From: Micromonospora coxensis
GTDB taxonomy: Bacteria; Actinomycetota; Actinomycetes; Mycobacteriales; Micromonosporaceae
Assembly (NCBI RefSeq): GCF_900090295.1
Contig: NZ_LT607753.1
Location: 2,108,001 to 2,172,000, forward strand
Direction: 5' to 3'
Length of the DNA: 64,000 nucleotides
The notes under the pieces: model-generated
Told to the model about the DNA's origin: nothing
What the model saw: only the letters and a program-made list of their open reading frames with translations
Databases searched by the model: none
Shown: positions 8,998 through 18,343 of the stretch, one piece after another
Numbering within the stretch: the stretch's first letter is position 1
Layout: every line of letters begins with the position of its first letter
Position numbers and translations under genes: made by a program

Positions 8998-9828
8998 TCA
9001 GCCCTTGACCGCGCCCGCGACCAGGCCGGAGACCATCCGGCGCTGCACCAGCAGGAAGAAGACGATCACCGGGAGGGTGAACAGCGTCGAGGCGGCCATC
9101 ACCGAGCCCCAGGCGGTGTCGTCGCGCCCGAAGAAGAACGTCATCGCCACCGGCAGGGTGTAGCGGTCCTGGTCGTTGACGAAGGTCAGCGCGAAGATCA
9201 GCTCGTTCCAGGCGGTGATGAAGGAGAAGATGCTGGTCGCCACCAGCCCCGGGGCGACCAGCGGGAAGAGGATCCGGCGGAAGGTCTGGGCCCGGCTGGC
9301 CCCGTCGATCGCCGCCGCCTCCTCCAGCTCCTTGGGCACCGCGGCGACGAAGCCGCGCAGCATCCAGATCGCGAACGGCAGCGAGAAGCCCAGGTACGTC
9401 AGGATCAGGCTGGGCAGGGTGTTGTAGAGGCCGAGCCGCTGGATCATCAGGAACAGCGGGATGACCAGCGCCTCCAGCGGGATCATCTGCACCACCAGCA
9501 GCATGATCAGGAAACTGGTGCGCAGCGTGAAGCGGAACCGGGCCACCGCGGTGGCGGCCAGCAACGCGACCAGTCCGCTGAGTACCACCGTGCTCACCGC
9601 GACGATGACGCTGTTGAGGAAGAAGTCGGCGAAGGTGACGCCGGGGATCAGGTTGCCGGTGAGGATCTCCCGGTAGTGCGCCAGCGTCGGCTCGGCCGGC
9701 ACCGGTCGCGGCGTGGTGGAGAAGATCTCCTCGTTCGGCTTGAGCGACGTGGCGATCATCCAGTAGACGGGGAACGCCGCGAAGAGCGCCACCAGCAGGC
9801 CCGCGCAGTTGAGGGCGACCTTCTTCAC
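8998..9828 (-). CDS. Carbohydrate ABC transporter permease (MalG-type)
   Basis: The 276-residue inner-membrane protein has six predicted transmembrane segments and the EAA loop that contacts the ATPase (KELEEAAAIDGASRAQTFRRILFP, about residues 180-205). Together with the upstream permease and binding protein it forms a CUT1-family sugar importer. Its GTG start shares one base with the TAG stop of the first permease gene, so translation is coupled. No ATPase gene is present in the cluster; a shared MsiK-type ATPase elsewhere is likely, as is known for actinobacteria. Confidence 0.93.
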   Translation of the reverse strand: MKKVALNCAGLLVALFAAFPVYWMIATSLKPNEEIFSTTPRPVPAEPTLAHYREILTGNLIPGVTFADFFLNSVIVAVSTVVLSGLVALLAATAVARFRFTLRTSFLIMLLVVQMIPLEALVIPLFLMIQRLGLYNTLPSLILTYLGFSLPFAIWMLRGFVAAVPKELEEAAAIDGASRAQTFRRILFPLVAPGLVATSIFSFITAWNELIFALTFVNDQDRYTLPVAMTFFFGRDDTAWGSVMAASTLFTLPVIVFFLLVQRRMVSGLVAGAVKG

Positions 9829-10811
9829 TACTCGTCCTCCTGCTTGAGCACCATCCGGACGTACAGGCCGGTCACCACCAGCAGGATCAGCGTGAGGATG
9901 ACCGCGATCGCCGAGCCCACGCCGTACTTGGGCGGCGGCGAGAACGCCTCGGCGTACGAGTAGATGGAGAGCATGAACGTGGGCCGGTCCTGGGTGCCGC
10001 CGGCGAGCACGAACTGCTGGGTGAAGACCTTGAAGTCCCAGATGGTGGAGAGCACCACCAGGATGCCGAAGACCGGTCGCAGCAACGGGAAGGTGATCTT
10101 CCAGAACACCTTCCACGGGCCGGCGCCGTCGACCCGGGCCGCCTCGTGCAGCTCGCTGGGCACGCTCTTCAGCCCGGCCAGCACGCTCACCGCGATGAAC
10201 GGAAACGAGTGCCAGACCACCACCAGGGTCAGGATGGCGAAGAAGAGCAGCGGTGAGTTGAACCAGCCGTAGCCGGTCCAGTCGCTGCGCCCGAAGAGCG
10301 TCTGCGACAGCCCGTCGGGCAGCTTGTTGAACAGCCAGGTGACCAGGCCGCTGGTGTCGTCGAAGATCCACTTCCAGACGATGGTGCCGGTCAGCGCCGG
10401 AGTCGCCCAGGCGAGCATCACGCAGCTCGCCACGAAGGTGGCCATCTTCCTGCCGAGCCGGTTGAGCAGCAGCCCGACCAGGGTGCCGAGGATCATCGTC
10501 AGCGCCACGTTCGCCGCCGCGAACAGCACCGTGTTGCGCAGCACCGTACGGAAGAACGGGTCGGCGAGGATCTGGGTGTAGTTGGCCAGCCCGACCCAGG
10601 GCCACTCGCGGTCGCCGCGCAACTGCCGGACGCTGTCCAGCTTGTAGAACGACATCGCCACCACCTGGCCCAGCGGCCAGAGCAGCAGCACCCCGATGAT
10701 CACCAGGCAGGGCAGCAGGAGCAGATACGGCAGGCGGTCCACGCGGGGCCGCCGCCGCGCGGGGGTCTCCCGCGCGGCGGCCGTCCCGGTGTCCTCGGTC
10801 AGCGTGGTCAC
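9828..10811 (-). CDS. Carbohydrate ABC transporter permease (MalF-type)
   Basis: The 327-residue protein has a basic cytoplasmic N-terminus, then six transmembrane segments and the EAA loop (SELHEAARVDGAGPWKVFWKITFP). This is the first of two permeases for CUT1 sugar uptake. The GTG start overlaps the stop of the binding-protein gene by four bases (GTGA), and its own stop overlaps the next permease. The substrate is probably an oligosaccharide or disaccharide, but no glycoside hydrolase is adjacent to identify it. Confidence 0.93.
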   Translation of the reverse strand: MTTLTEDTGTAAARETPARRRPRVDRLPYLLLLPCLVIIGVLLLWPLGQVVAMSFYKLDSVRQLRGDREWPWVGLANYTQILADPFFRTVLRNTVLFAAANVALTMILGTLVGLLLNRLGRKMATFVASCVMLAWATPALTGTIVWKWIFDDTSGLVTWLFNKLPDGLSQTLFGRSDWTGYGWFNSPLLFFAILTLVVVWHSFPFIAVSVLAGLKSVPSELHEAARVDGAGPWKVFWKITFPLLRPVFGILVVLSTIWDFKVFTQQFVLAGGTQDRPTFMLSIYSYAEAFSPPPKYGVGSAIAVILTLILLVVTGLYVRMVLKQEDE

Positions 10812-12097
10812 TTGGCGTTGAGGATGCTTTCCATCTCGGCGGCCGCGTCGGTGGTGGCCTGCTCGACCGTCTTCTGCCCCTTCATCACGGAGCTGTTCAT
10901 CGCCTGGGTCACCGTCTTGGTCCGGCTGACCTCGACCCACTTCGGGGTGAGCGGGGTGACCTTGGTGTTCTGCATGGTGGTGGCGAACGCGGCCATCAGC
11001 TTGTCGTTGGCGTAGTTCCCGCCGCTGACCAGGTCGGAGTAGACCGGGAAGAAGCCGAGGCTGCCGGCGAAGGTCTGCGCGTTCTTCTTGTTCAGCAGGA
11101 CGGTCAGGTAGTCCCAGGCCAGGTCCTGCTTCTTGCTGTCCTGCCAGAGGGCGATGTCCGAGCCACCGGCGAAGGCCGGGGCCGGCTTGCCGTCCGGGCC
11201 GGGGATGGGGAAGGTGCCCCAGACCTTCTCGATCTCGGGGTTGTCCTTCTTGATCGCGTTGGCCTGCCAGCTGCCCGCGAAGGCCATCGCCGCCTTGCCG
11301 GTGGCGAACTGGGTGCGGGCGTCGATCTCGTTCCAGCCGGCGGCGGCCGGCGGAGCGACCTTGTGCACGGTCACCAGGTCGGTCCAGAACTTGACCGCCT
11401 TCTGCGCCTCCGGCGTGGTGTAGCCGGACTTCCAGCTCCCGCCCTGGTTGGTGGCGATCTCGCCGCCGGCGCCCCAGAGGAAGGAGTAGAAGGGCAGCTC
11501 GGAGTTGCCCGGCAGGGCGATGCCGTAGGTGCCCGGCTTCTTGGCCTGCACCGCCTTGGCGGCGGCGACCAGCTCGTCCCAGTTCTTCGGCGGCTGCACG
11601 CCGGCCTCGGCGAACCAGTCGGTGCGGTAGTAGATGGCGCGGACGCCGGCGTACCACGGCACGCCGTACTGCTTGCCGTCGAGCTGCGCGTTCTTCACGA
11701 GGTCGGGCAGGATGTCCTTGCTCTCCGCCCAGCCGGACATCCGGCCGCTGACGTCGGCGAGCGCCTCCTGGGCCGCCCAGCCCTGGGTCTCGGTGTTGCC
11801 CAGCTCGGTGACGTCCGGGCCCTCACCACCGGCGAGCGCCGCCTGGAACTTCTTCGGCGCTTCCAGCCAGGGGATGTACTGCACCACCACGTCGGTGTCC
11901 GGGTGCTTCTGCCGGAACTCGGTCTCGACGCCGTCGAGGAACTTCGTCTGGGCGTCGCTCCCCTCGCCCATCATCCAGACCGTCAGCTTGCTGTTGTCGG
12001 CCGCCTCGTCGTCGCCCGAGCCTCCGCATCCGGCGAGCACCATCGCGGCCGAGGCCACGACGGCGGTGACCGGAGCCAGCCGCTTCCACCTGTTCAC
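10808..12097 (-). CDS. Extracellular sugar-binding lipoprotein of ABC importer
   Basis: The 429-residue protein has a lipoprotein signal with lipobox LAGC near residue 24, then a type-1 extracellular solute-binding domain (KLTVWMMGEGSDAQTKFLDG, LTPKWVEVSRTKTV). It captures sugar outside the membrane and hands it to the two permeases encoded directly downstream. The GTG start at 12097 has GGGAG a few bases upstream. As first gene of the operon it lies behind a palindromic site (12148-12166) that may be its operator. Confidence 0.93.
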   Translation of the reverse strand: MNRWKRLAPVTAVVASAAMVLAGCGGSGDDEAADNSKLTVWMMGEGSDAQTKFLDGVETEFRQKHPDTDVVVQYIPWLEAPKKFQAALAGGEGPDVTELGNTETQGWAAQEALADVSGRMSGWAESKDILPDLVKNAQLDGKQYGVPWYAGVRAIYYRTDWFAEAGVQPPKNWDELVAAAKAVQAKKPGTYGIALPGNSELPFYSFLWGAGGEIATNQGGSWKSGYTTPEAQKAVKFWTDLVTVHKVAPPAAAGWNEIDARTQFATGKAAMAFAGSWQANAIKKDNPEIEKVWGTFPIPGPDGKPAPAFAGGSDIALWQDSKKQDLAWDYLTVLLNKKNAQTFAGSLGFFPVYSDLVSGGNYANDKLMAAFATTMQNTKVTPLTPKWVEVSRTKTVTQAMNSSVMKGQKTVEQATTDAAAEMESILNAK

Positions 12098-12147
12098 GCC
12101 ACTTCTCCCTCGCGCCGTCTGGCACTAACCTTCTCTGCCGCACCCTA

Positions 12148-12166
12148 GTAGGAAAAATTCCTTTAC
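12148..12166 (-). promoter_or_regulatory. Palindromic operator candidate upstream of sugar ABC operon
   Basis: The sequence AGGAAAAATTCCT (12150-12162) is an inverted repeat with 5-bp arms around AAA. It lies in an unusually AT-rich patch 50-65 bp upstream of the binding-protein start. Flanking bases GTA and TTAC extend it imperfectly. Its position fits an operator for a sugar-responsive repressor (LacI or ROK type). No regulator gene lies next to the operon, so the assignment is inference. Confidence 0.45.
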
Positions 12167-12251
12167 GACAGGGGTGGCGACGGGCGAGGCGACCGTACCG
12201 CAGCCGGCGCGGGGCGGGGCAGGCCAGGCGAACCACTGCGCGGGTACGCCG

Positions 12252-12285
12252 AACGGGCGCCCGACCTGACGGTCGGGCGCCCGTT
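12252..12285 (-). terminator. Strong hairpin terminator after GlsB copy 1
   Basis: A perfect 15-bp stem (AACGGGCGCCCGACC at 12252-12266, complement at 12271-12285) closes a TGAC loop. It starts 20 bases past the stop of the small membrane gene on the minus strand. It should end that transcript before the ABC operon promoter region. Confidence 0.8.
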
Positions 12286-12304
12286 GAGCGTGCGGTGCGG
12301 TGAA

Positions 12305-12592
12305 TTACCGGTGGGTGACGCTGCGGCGACGACCCACGCCGGCCACCAGGGCCACGGCGATGGCGGCGAGCACGACCTGCACCAGCAGCTCGCCCCAGTC
12401 GACACCGGCGGTCTCGGTCGCGATGCCCATGGCGCGGGCGAGCACGGTGCCCAGCAGGGCGGCGCCGACGCCGATCAGCATGTGCAGCCAGATCGGCATG
12501 TTCTGGCGGCCCGGCACGACCAGGCGGCCCAGAGCGCCGACGATGAGACCGACAACGATCGCGGTCAGGATGCCCCAGACGGTGAACTCCAC
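12305..12592 (-). CDS. GlsB/YeaQ/YmgE family small membrane protein, copy 1
   Basis: The 95-residue protein begins MEFTVWGILTAIVVGLIVGALGR and has three hydrophobic segments with an RQNMPIWLHMLIG linker, as in transglycosylase-associated (YeaQ/YmgE) proteins. These are stress-induced in other bacteria; their biochemical role is unknown. The GTG start has GGAGG six bases upstream. It is a near-identical tandem copy of the gene at 12980-13267: three residues differ (F3L, L9I, V42I), and I count six base changes over 288. The stop is TAA, unusual in this window but shared by both copies. Confidence 0.88.
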   Translation of the reverse strand: MEFTVWGILTAIVVGLIVGALGRLVVPGRQNMPIWLHMLIGVGAALLGTVLARAMGIATETAGVDWGELLVQVVLAAIAVALVAGVGRRRSVTHR

Positions 12593-12617
12593 GACCGTCC
12601 TCCTTCTCTAGGTATGT

Positions 12618-12660
12618 CACACGATGTGTGGTTCCTGTCGTGATCGATAGGTTCCCGATG
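12618..12660 (-). promoter_or_regulatory. Duplicated upstream region with CACAC/GTGTG dyad, copy 1
   Basis: The dyad CACAC-GAT-GTGTG (12618-12630) is followed on the plus strand by GTTCCTGTCGTGATCG and GGTTCCCGA. The same elements recur upstream of the second copy, so promoter and operator were duplicated with the gene. Read on the minus strand, GGGAAC and GGAAC boxes resemble ECF-sigma -35 elements, but no -10 is certain. Confidence 0.5.
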
Positions 12661-12811
12661 CCGCCGAATCCCAAACCGGTCCCGAGAACGATCAGGCGAC
12701 GAGAAGTCACGAGCAGCACTCGCCGCCACCGCCCACGGGTGGCGGGCGGGGCATCGTCTCCCGTTCGCCGCCGGACGCCGACGTCACGGCAGGCCCGGCC
12801 GCGAGCGGGCC

Positions 12812-12927
12812 GGTCGGCGCGAACGCGAGCCCGCCAGTCGGCGCGAACGCGAGCCCGCCGGTCGGGGCGAACGCGAGCCCGCCGGTCGGCGCGAACGCGA
12901 GCCCGCCGGTCGGCGCGAACGCGAGCG
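12812..12927. repeat. 24-bp tandem minisatellite, about 4.8 copies
   Basis: A unit of 24 bp (GTCGGCGCGAACGCGAGCCC core plus CGCC/G) repeats nearly perfectly from 12812, with single-base changes in copies 2 and 3. It lies in the 387-bp gap between the two GlsB copies, otherwise free of genes. The minus strand could encode Arg/Ser-rich repeats, but there is no start or ribosome-binding site to support translation. The array directly abuts the terminator of the second copy. Confidence 0.85.
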
Positions 12928-12960
12928 GGCGCCCGTCCCCGAGGGGTACGGGCGCCCGCT
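12924..12960 (-). terminator. Hairpin terminator after GlsB copy 2
   Basis: A 13-bp perfect stem (AGCGGGCGCCCGT at 12924-12936 with its complement at 12948-12960) encloses an inner CCCC/GGGG pairing. It lies 20 bases beyond the stop of copy 2, the same spacing as the terminator of copy 1. The left arm merges with the last minisatellite unit. Confidence 0.75.
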
Positions 12961-12979
12961 GAGCGTGCGGTGCGGTGAA

Positions 12980-13267
12980 TTACCGGTGGGTGACGCTGCG
13001 GCGACGACCCACGCCGGCCACCAGGGCCACGGCGATGGCGGCGAGCACGACCTGCACCAGCAGCTCGCCCCAGTCGACACCGGCGGTCTCGGTCGCGATG
13101 CCCATGGCGCGGGCGAGCACGGTGCCCAGCAGGGCGGCGCCGATACCGATCAGCATGTGCAGCCAGATCGGCATGTTCTGGCGGCCCGGCACGACCAGGC
13201 GGCCCAGAGCGCCGACGATGAGACCAACAACGATCGCGGTGATGATGCCCCAAACGGTGAGCTCCAC
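12980..13267 (-). CDS. GlsB/YeaQ/YmgE family small membrane protein, copy 2
   Basis: The 95-residue protein begins MELTVWGIITAIVV and is otherwise almost identical to copy 1. GTG 13267 is chosen because it aligns with copy 1 and has GGAGGAGG upstream; an upstream in-frame start would only add six residues. The coding region and the 19 bases after the stop match copy 1 closely, showing a recent tandem duplication or gene conversion. Envelope stress is the likely context. The two copies have separate hairpins and separate upstream regions, so they are probably independent transcripts. Confidence 0.88.
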   Translation of the reverse strand: MELTVWGIITAIVVGLIVGALGRLVVPGRQNMPIWLHMLIGIGAALLGTVLARAMGIATETAGVDWGELLVQVVLAAIAVALVAGVGRRRSVTHR

Positions 13268-13293
13268 GGTCGCCCTCCTCCTCAAGATTGAGT

Positions 13294-13336
13294 CACACGG
13301 TGCGTGTGGTTCCTGTCGTGACCGCTAAGTTCCCGA
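13294..13336 (-). promoter_or_regulatory. Duplicated upstream region with CACAC/GTGTG dyad, copy 2
   Basis: CACAC-GGTGC-GTGTG (13294-13308) is followed by GTTCCTGTCGTGACCG and AGTTCCCGA, matching the region upstream of copy 1 apart from a two-base longer dyad spacer. Conservation of this non-coding block, when the spacer elsewhere diverges, argues for a shared promoter/operator. The rest of the 316-bp gap to lepA shows only three CTGAGA repeats (near 13486-13515) and the lepA terminator. Confidence 0.5.
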
Positions 13337-13525
13337 CCGCCCGAAAAACCAAACCGACTCACCGGCCGAGGCGTCGCCCGCCGTCGATCCGAACGGTCTG
13401 CGTCGCTTACTGCCGGGCAGACGAAAGCCCAGCTCAGACAGGCTTCCGGCGGGCGGCGGCGGGGCCACCGGGCGGCTGGAAAAATCCTGAGAAAGCTGAG
13501 AGGAAGCTGAGAGCCGGGTACGGAA

Positions 13526-13562
13526 ACGGCCGGCGTCCCTCCTCGCTGGGGACGCCGGCCGT
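13526..13562 (-). terminator. Hairpin terminator downstream of lepA
   Basis: A perfect 14-bp stem (ACGGCCGGCGTCCC at 13526-13539, complement at 13549-13562) with a nine-base loop lies 22 bases beyond the lepA stop. It is a GC-only hairpin without a U-tract, typical of high-GC actinobacteria. Confidence 0.8.
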
Positions 13563-13583
13563 GACTCGTCGTGTCGGTGGACG

Positions 13584-15461
<1,878 letters not shown>

Positions 15462-15631
15462 AGCGGTCCGTTCTGGTCGGCTGACGTGAGCGGGCCGGCG
15501 CGCCGCCGGCCCCCTCTATGCTCCCACGTCGCTCGGGACGCGGTCCGATCACTCCTGGGGTGCCCCCGAGGCGCGCCGCTCGGCCCGTGCCCGCGACGGC
15601 CGTGCGGGGGTCCTCTCCCCGGCCCCGCGGC

Positions 15632-16168
15632 TCACTCCGCCGGCGGCTCGACGAAGAGGGCGGCCAGCCGGGGCAGCCGCCGTCGCGCCTCGTCCTCGTC
15701 GTCGAAGTCCCAGAAGTCGTTGAGGTCGGGCGCCGCGACCGGGTCACGCTCCGCCGGCAGTTCGGCCGCGGTCGCCTTCCGGTACGCCTGCCAGGGCACC
15801 GCCAGCATGTCCTCGCACTCGAACTCCTCCCCGCTGAGCGCGGCGGCCCGGACCCGCGGCAGCTCCGCCAGCGAGTCGGGGTCGCCGACCGCCCGGGCGA
15901 AGACCGCCCGGCCCTGGGTCATCAGCCAGCCCCGGAAGTACTCGAAGCCGTCGTCGGAGGCGCCACCGTTGATCAGGTAGGCCGCACCCCACAGGTCGAC
16001 CTTGTACGAGGCGGCGAGCACCCGCCGCTGGTGGTGGGCGTACCCGACGATCTCCTCCGGATCGCGCTCGGCGAGCAGGGCGACCGCGCGGGCGGCGACC
16101 GCGTCGGGCTCGCCGCCCGCGCCGGTCCGGGCCTGGTCGATCAGGTGCCAGAAGTCGTCGGTCCTCAT
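15632..16168 (-). CDS. DUF4240 domain-containing protein
   Basis: The 178-residue protein begins MRTDDFWHLIDQAR and continues through LYAAYLINGG-like and GFEYFRGWLMTQGR segments that characterise DUF4240. The N-terminal part resembles WGR/MolR-region proteins; the biochemical role is unknown. The C-terminus is acidic (DFWDFDDEDEARRR). No signal peptide or membrane segment is visible, so it is probably cytosolic. It is transcribed toward lepA and divergent from the phosphotransferase gene. Confidence 0.85.
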   Translation of the reverse strand: MRTDDFWHLIDQARTGAGGEPDAVAARAVALLAERDPEEIVGYAHHQRRVLAASYKVDLWGAAYLINGGASDDGFEYFRGWLMTQGRAVFARAVGDPDSLAELPRVRAAALSGEEFECEDMLAVPWQAYRKATAAELPAERDPVAAPDLNDFWDFDDEDEARRRLPRLAALFVEPPAE

Positions 16169-16352
16169 GGCCTGGCAGTCTCCCAGACCCGCTCCCGGCC
16201 CTGCCCCGAGCCGGGCAGCCGGACGACGCGGCGAGTCGCGGGTCCGGCGGTCGGCCCACCGGCGGCGACTGCCATCTGCGGCACGGCGACCTGCCGATCG
16301 TGGTCCCCGGGGCCGGGGCCGCGGGCGACACCGGCCGGCGCGGTCGGGCAGC

Positions 16353-17366
16353 ATGAGGGGCGTGACCGTGCTGCCGCCGCCGTACCACGCGACCGCCGTG
16401 CGGCCCGACTGGTCGGCGCTGCCGGCCGGGCTGCGGGCCGCGGTGACCGCCCGGCTGGGCGCGCCGGTGGTGGCGGCGCGCACCGCGACGGCCGGCTTCA
16501 CCGGCGGCTTCGCCGCCGTGCTGGAGACCGCCGACGGGGGCACGGTCTTCATCAAGGCCGCCGACCATGCCCACCAGGGCCACCTCGTCGACTGGTACGC
16601 CCGGGAGGCCGCCGTCCTCGGCCGGCTCCCCGCCGGCCTGCCGGTCCCCCGCCCCCGGTGGGCGCTGGACGCGGCCGGCTGGCACGCGCTCTGCCTGGAC
16701 GCGATCGACGGTCGGCCGCCGCGCCTGCCCTGGATCCCCGCCGAACTGGACGCCGTCCTCACCGGGTACGCCGAGGTCGCCGCCGTCCTGGCCGCACCGC
16801 CCGCCGGGCTCGCCGCGCCGGGCCTGCCGCACCTGGCCGACCTGCTCCGCGACGACGTCCTGTGGTGGGGCGAGGTGGCCGTCGGCCGGGAGCCGATGCC
16901 GCCCGCGCCCGAGGCGGCCCGCACCCGGCTGTCCGACCTGGTCGCGCTGGAGTCCCGGCTGCCCGGGTACGCCGCCGCCGCACCCGGCCTGGCCCACGGC
17001 GACCTGCGGGTGGACAACGTGCTGCTGGACGCGGACGGGCGGGCCTGGTTCTGCGACTGGAACTGGCTCTGCCACGGCCCCGCCTGGTTCGACCTGGTCG
17101 GCCTGCTGCTCACCGGGTACGCCGACGGGCTGCCGGTGGACGCGCTCTTCGCCGCCCATCCGGCGGCGGCCGACGCCCCGCCGGACGCCCTGGATGTGAC
17201 GTTGGCCGCGCTGGCCGGGTACTTCCTGACCTCGGCCGCCGCCGTCCCACCCGATGCGGCGGGGCCGGTCGCCGCGCCGCCGGTCTCCCCGTACCTGCGG
17301 GCGCACCAGCGCTTCAGCGGGGCGCAGGCGCTCGGCTGGCTGGCCGTCCGGCAGGGGTGGGCGTAG
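16353..17366 (+). CDS. APH family phosphotransferase (aminoglycoside phosphotransferase fold)
   Basis: About 337 residues with the kinase-like fold. VFIKAADHA supplies the nucleotide-binding Lys. LAHGDLRVDNVLLD is the Brenner-type catalytic loop (HGDxxxxN). WFCDWNW carries the metal-binding Asp in place of DFG. Such proteins phosphorylate small hydroxylated molecules; the substrate here is unknown and resistance should not be assumed. ATG 16353 is used, with GTG 16362 as a close alternative. It stands alone on the plus strand before rpsT. Confidence 0.85.
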   Translation: MRGVTVLPPPYHATAVRPDWSALPAGLRAAVTARLGAPVVAARTATAGFTGGFAAVLETADGGTVFIKAADHAHQGHLVDWYAREAAVLGRLPAGLPVPRPRWALDAAGWHALCLDAIDGRPPRLPWIPAELDAVLTGYAEVAAVLAAPPAGLAAPGLPHLADLLRDDVLWWGEVAVGREPMPPAPEAARTRLSDLVALESRLPGYAAAAPGLAHGDLRVDNVLLDADGRAWFCDWNWLCHGPAWFDLVGLLLTGYADGLPVDALFAAHPAAADAPPDALDVTLAALAGYFLTSAAAVPPDAAGPVAAPPVSPYLRAHQRFSGAQALGWLAVRQGWA

Positions 17367-17480
17367 CCGTTTTGGCTCGTCCCGGCGGACCTGGTAACCT
17401 GGCTCTTCGCGCAGCGATGACGCATGCTCGTCGCGCGCTGAAGCAGACCGAAACCCGAGCTATCAAGACGAGGCTGTCGC

Positions 17481-17747
17481 GTGGCGAACATCAAGTCCCA
17501 GATCAAGCGCAACCGGCAGAACGAGAAGCGCCGGCTGCGTAACAAGTCGGTCAAGTCGTCGCTGAAGACCGCCATCCGGAAGTTCCACGAGGCTGCGGAG
17601 GCCGGCGACGCCGAGAAGGCCACCGTCCTCATGCGTGAGGCCACCCGCAAGCTGGACAAGGCCGCCAGCAAGGGCGTCATCCACGCCAACCAGGCGGCGA
17701 ACCGGAAGTCGGCGATCGCCAAGCGCGTCGGCTCGCTCTCGGTCTGA
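17481..17747 (+). CDS. rpsT: 30S ribosomal protein S20
   Basis: The 88-residue, strongly basic protein begins [30 protein letters not shown], the hallmark of S20, and has the family length. It binds 16S rRNA early in 30S assembly. The start is GTG. The gene is monocistronic: a strong terminator lies 21 bases after the stop. It sits between lepA and holA, an order common in actinobacteria, although other genes lie between it and lepA here. Confidence 0.98.
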   Translation: MANIKSQIKRNRQNEKRRLRNKSVKSSLKTAIRKFHEAAEAGDAEKATVLMREATRKLDKAASKGVIHANQAANRKSAIAKRVGSLSV

Positions 17748-17768
17748 CCGAGCGACCTCCAGACCCGA

Positions 17769-17804
17769 CCGCAAGCCCCGGGGCCACCGCCCCGGGGCTT
17801 GCGG
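17769..17804 (+). terminator. rpsT terminator hairpin
   Basis: A perfect 15-bp stem (CCGCAAGCCCCGGGG at 17769-17783, complement at 17790-17804) with a six-base loop follows rpsT by 21 bases. It should end the rpsT transcript before the convergent membrane-protein gene. Confidence 0.88.
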
Positions 17805-17866
17805 CTGTCCGCACGTCGCAGGATCGGGCGGCGCGCCGGCGCGGGATCCTCCGAGCCGGGGCGTGA

Positions 17867-18343
17867 TCAGGCGTCGCGGTTACCGCCCGGCCGGGCGAAG
17901 CCGCGTGCCACCGACGACCCCCGCTCCGACGGCTCCGTCCGCCGCTCCCCCGGCGGGCCGGGCACCACCTCCGTGGCGACCACGACGCCGGGCAGGGTCC
18001 GGGGCACCCGGGCCCGACCGACCACGGGCTCCACCTGCCGACGGAACCGGTCCCGCTCCTGCTCCGGGACGAGCGCCGCCGACCGCACCACCCACTCGGC
18101 CACCATGTCGTTGAGTTTCACCATCACCGCCACGGCGAGCGGCAGTACCGGCACGGCCCACCAGCTCACCAGTTCGGCCAGGGCGAGCAGCACGGCGAGC
18201 GCCACGGCGCCCTCGAAGAAGACGAAGCAGAGCACCCCACCCGGGTTGACGAAGCGCAGTCCGAGCGCCCGGGCGTAGAGCGGTCGGTACCGCTCCTCCT
18301 CGGTCGGCACGGTGCTCCACGCCGTACGGGTGGGGCCGGTCAC
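17867..18343 (-). CDS. Hypothetical membrane protein
   Basis: A 158-residue protein with two central hydrophobic segments (VLCFVFFEGAVALAVLLALA and WWAVPVLPLAVAVMV) and a polar C-terminal tail. I do not recognise a family. The GTG start overlaps the holA stop by four bases (GTGA), so it is co-transcribed and coupled with holA. That pairing is probably positional rather than functional. Confidence 0.8.
   Translation of the reverse strand: MTGPTRTAWSTVPTEEERYRPLYARALGLRFVNPGGVLCFVFFEGAVALAVLLALAELVSWWAVPVLPLAVAVMVKLNDMVAEWVVRSAALVPEQERDRFRRQVEPVVGRARVPRTLPGVVVATEVVPGPPGERRTEPSERGSSVARGFARPGGNRDA

Noticed and set aside
12812..12927. Possible CRISPR array
   Set aside because: The 24-bp units are directly adjacent with no unique spacers, and no cas gene is in the window. 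It is a minisatellite.
16353..17366. Aminoglycoside resistance gene
   Set aside because: The APH fold is broad and the protein stands alone without resistance context. Only a generic phosphotransferase is supported.
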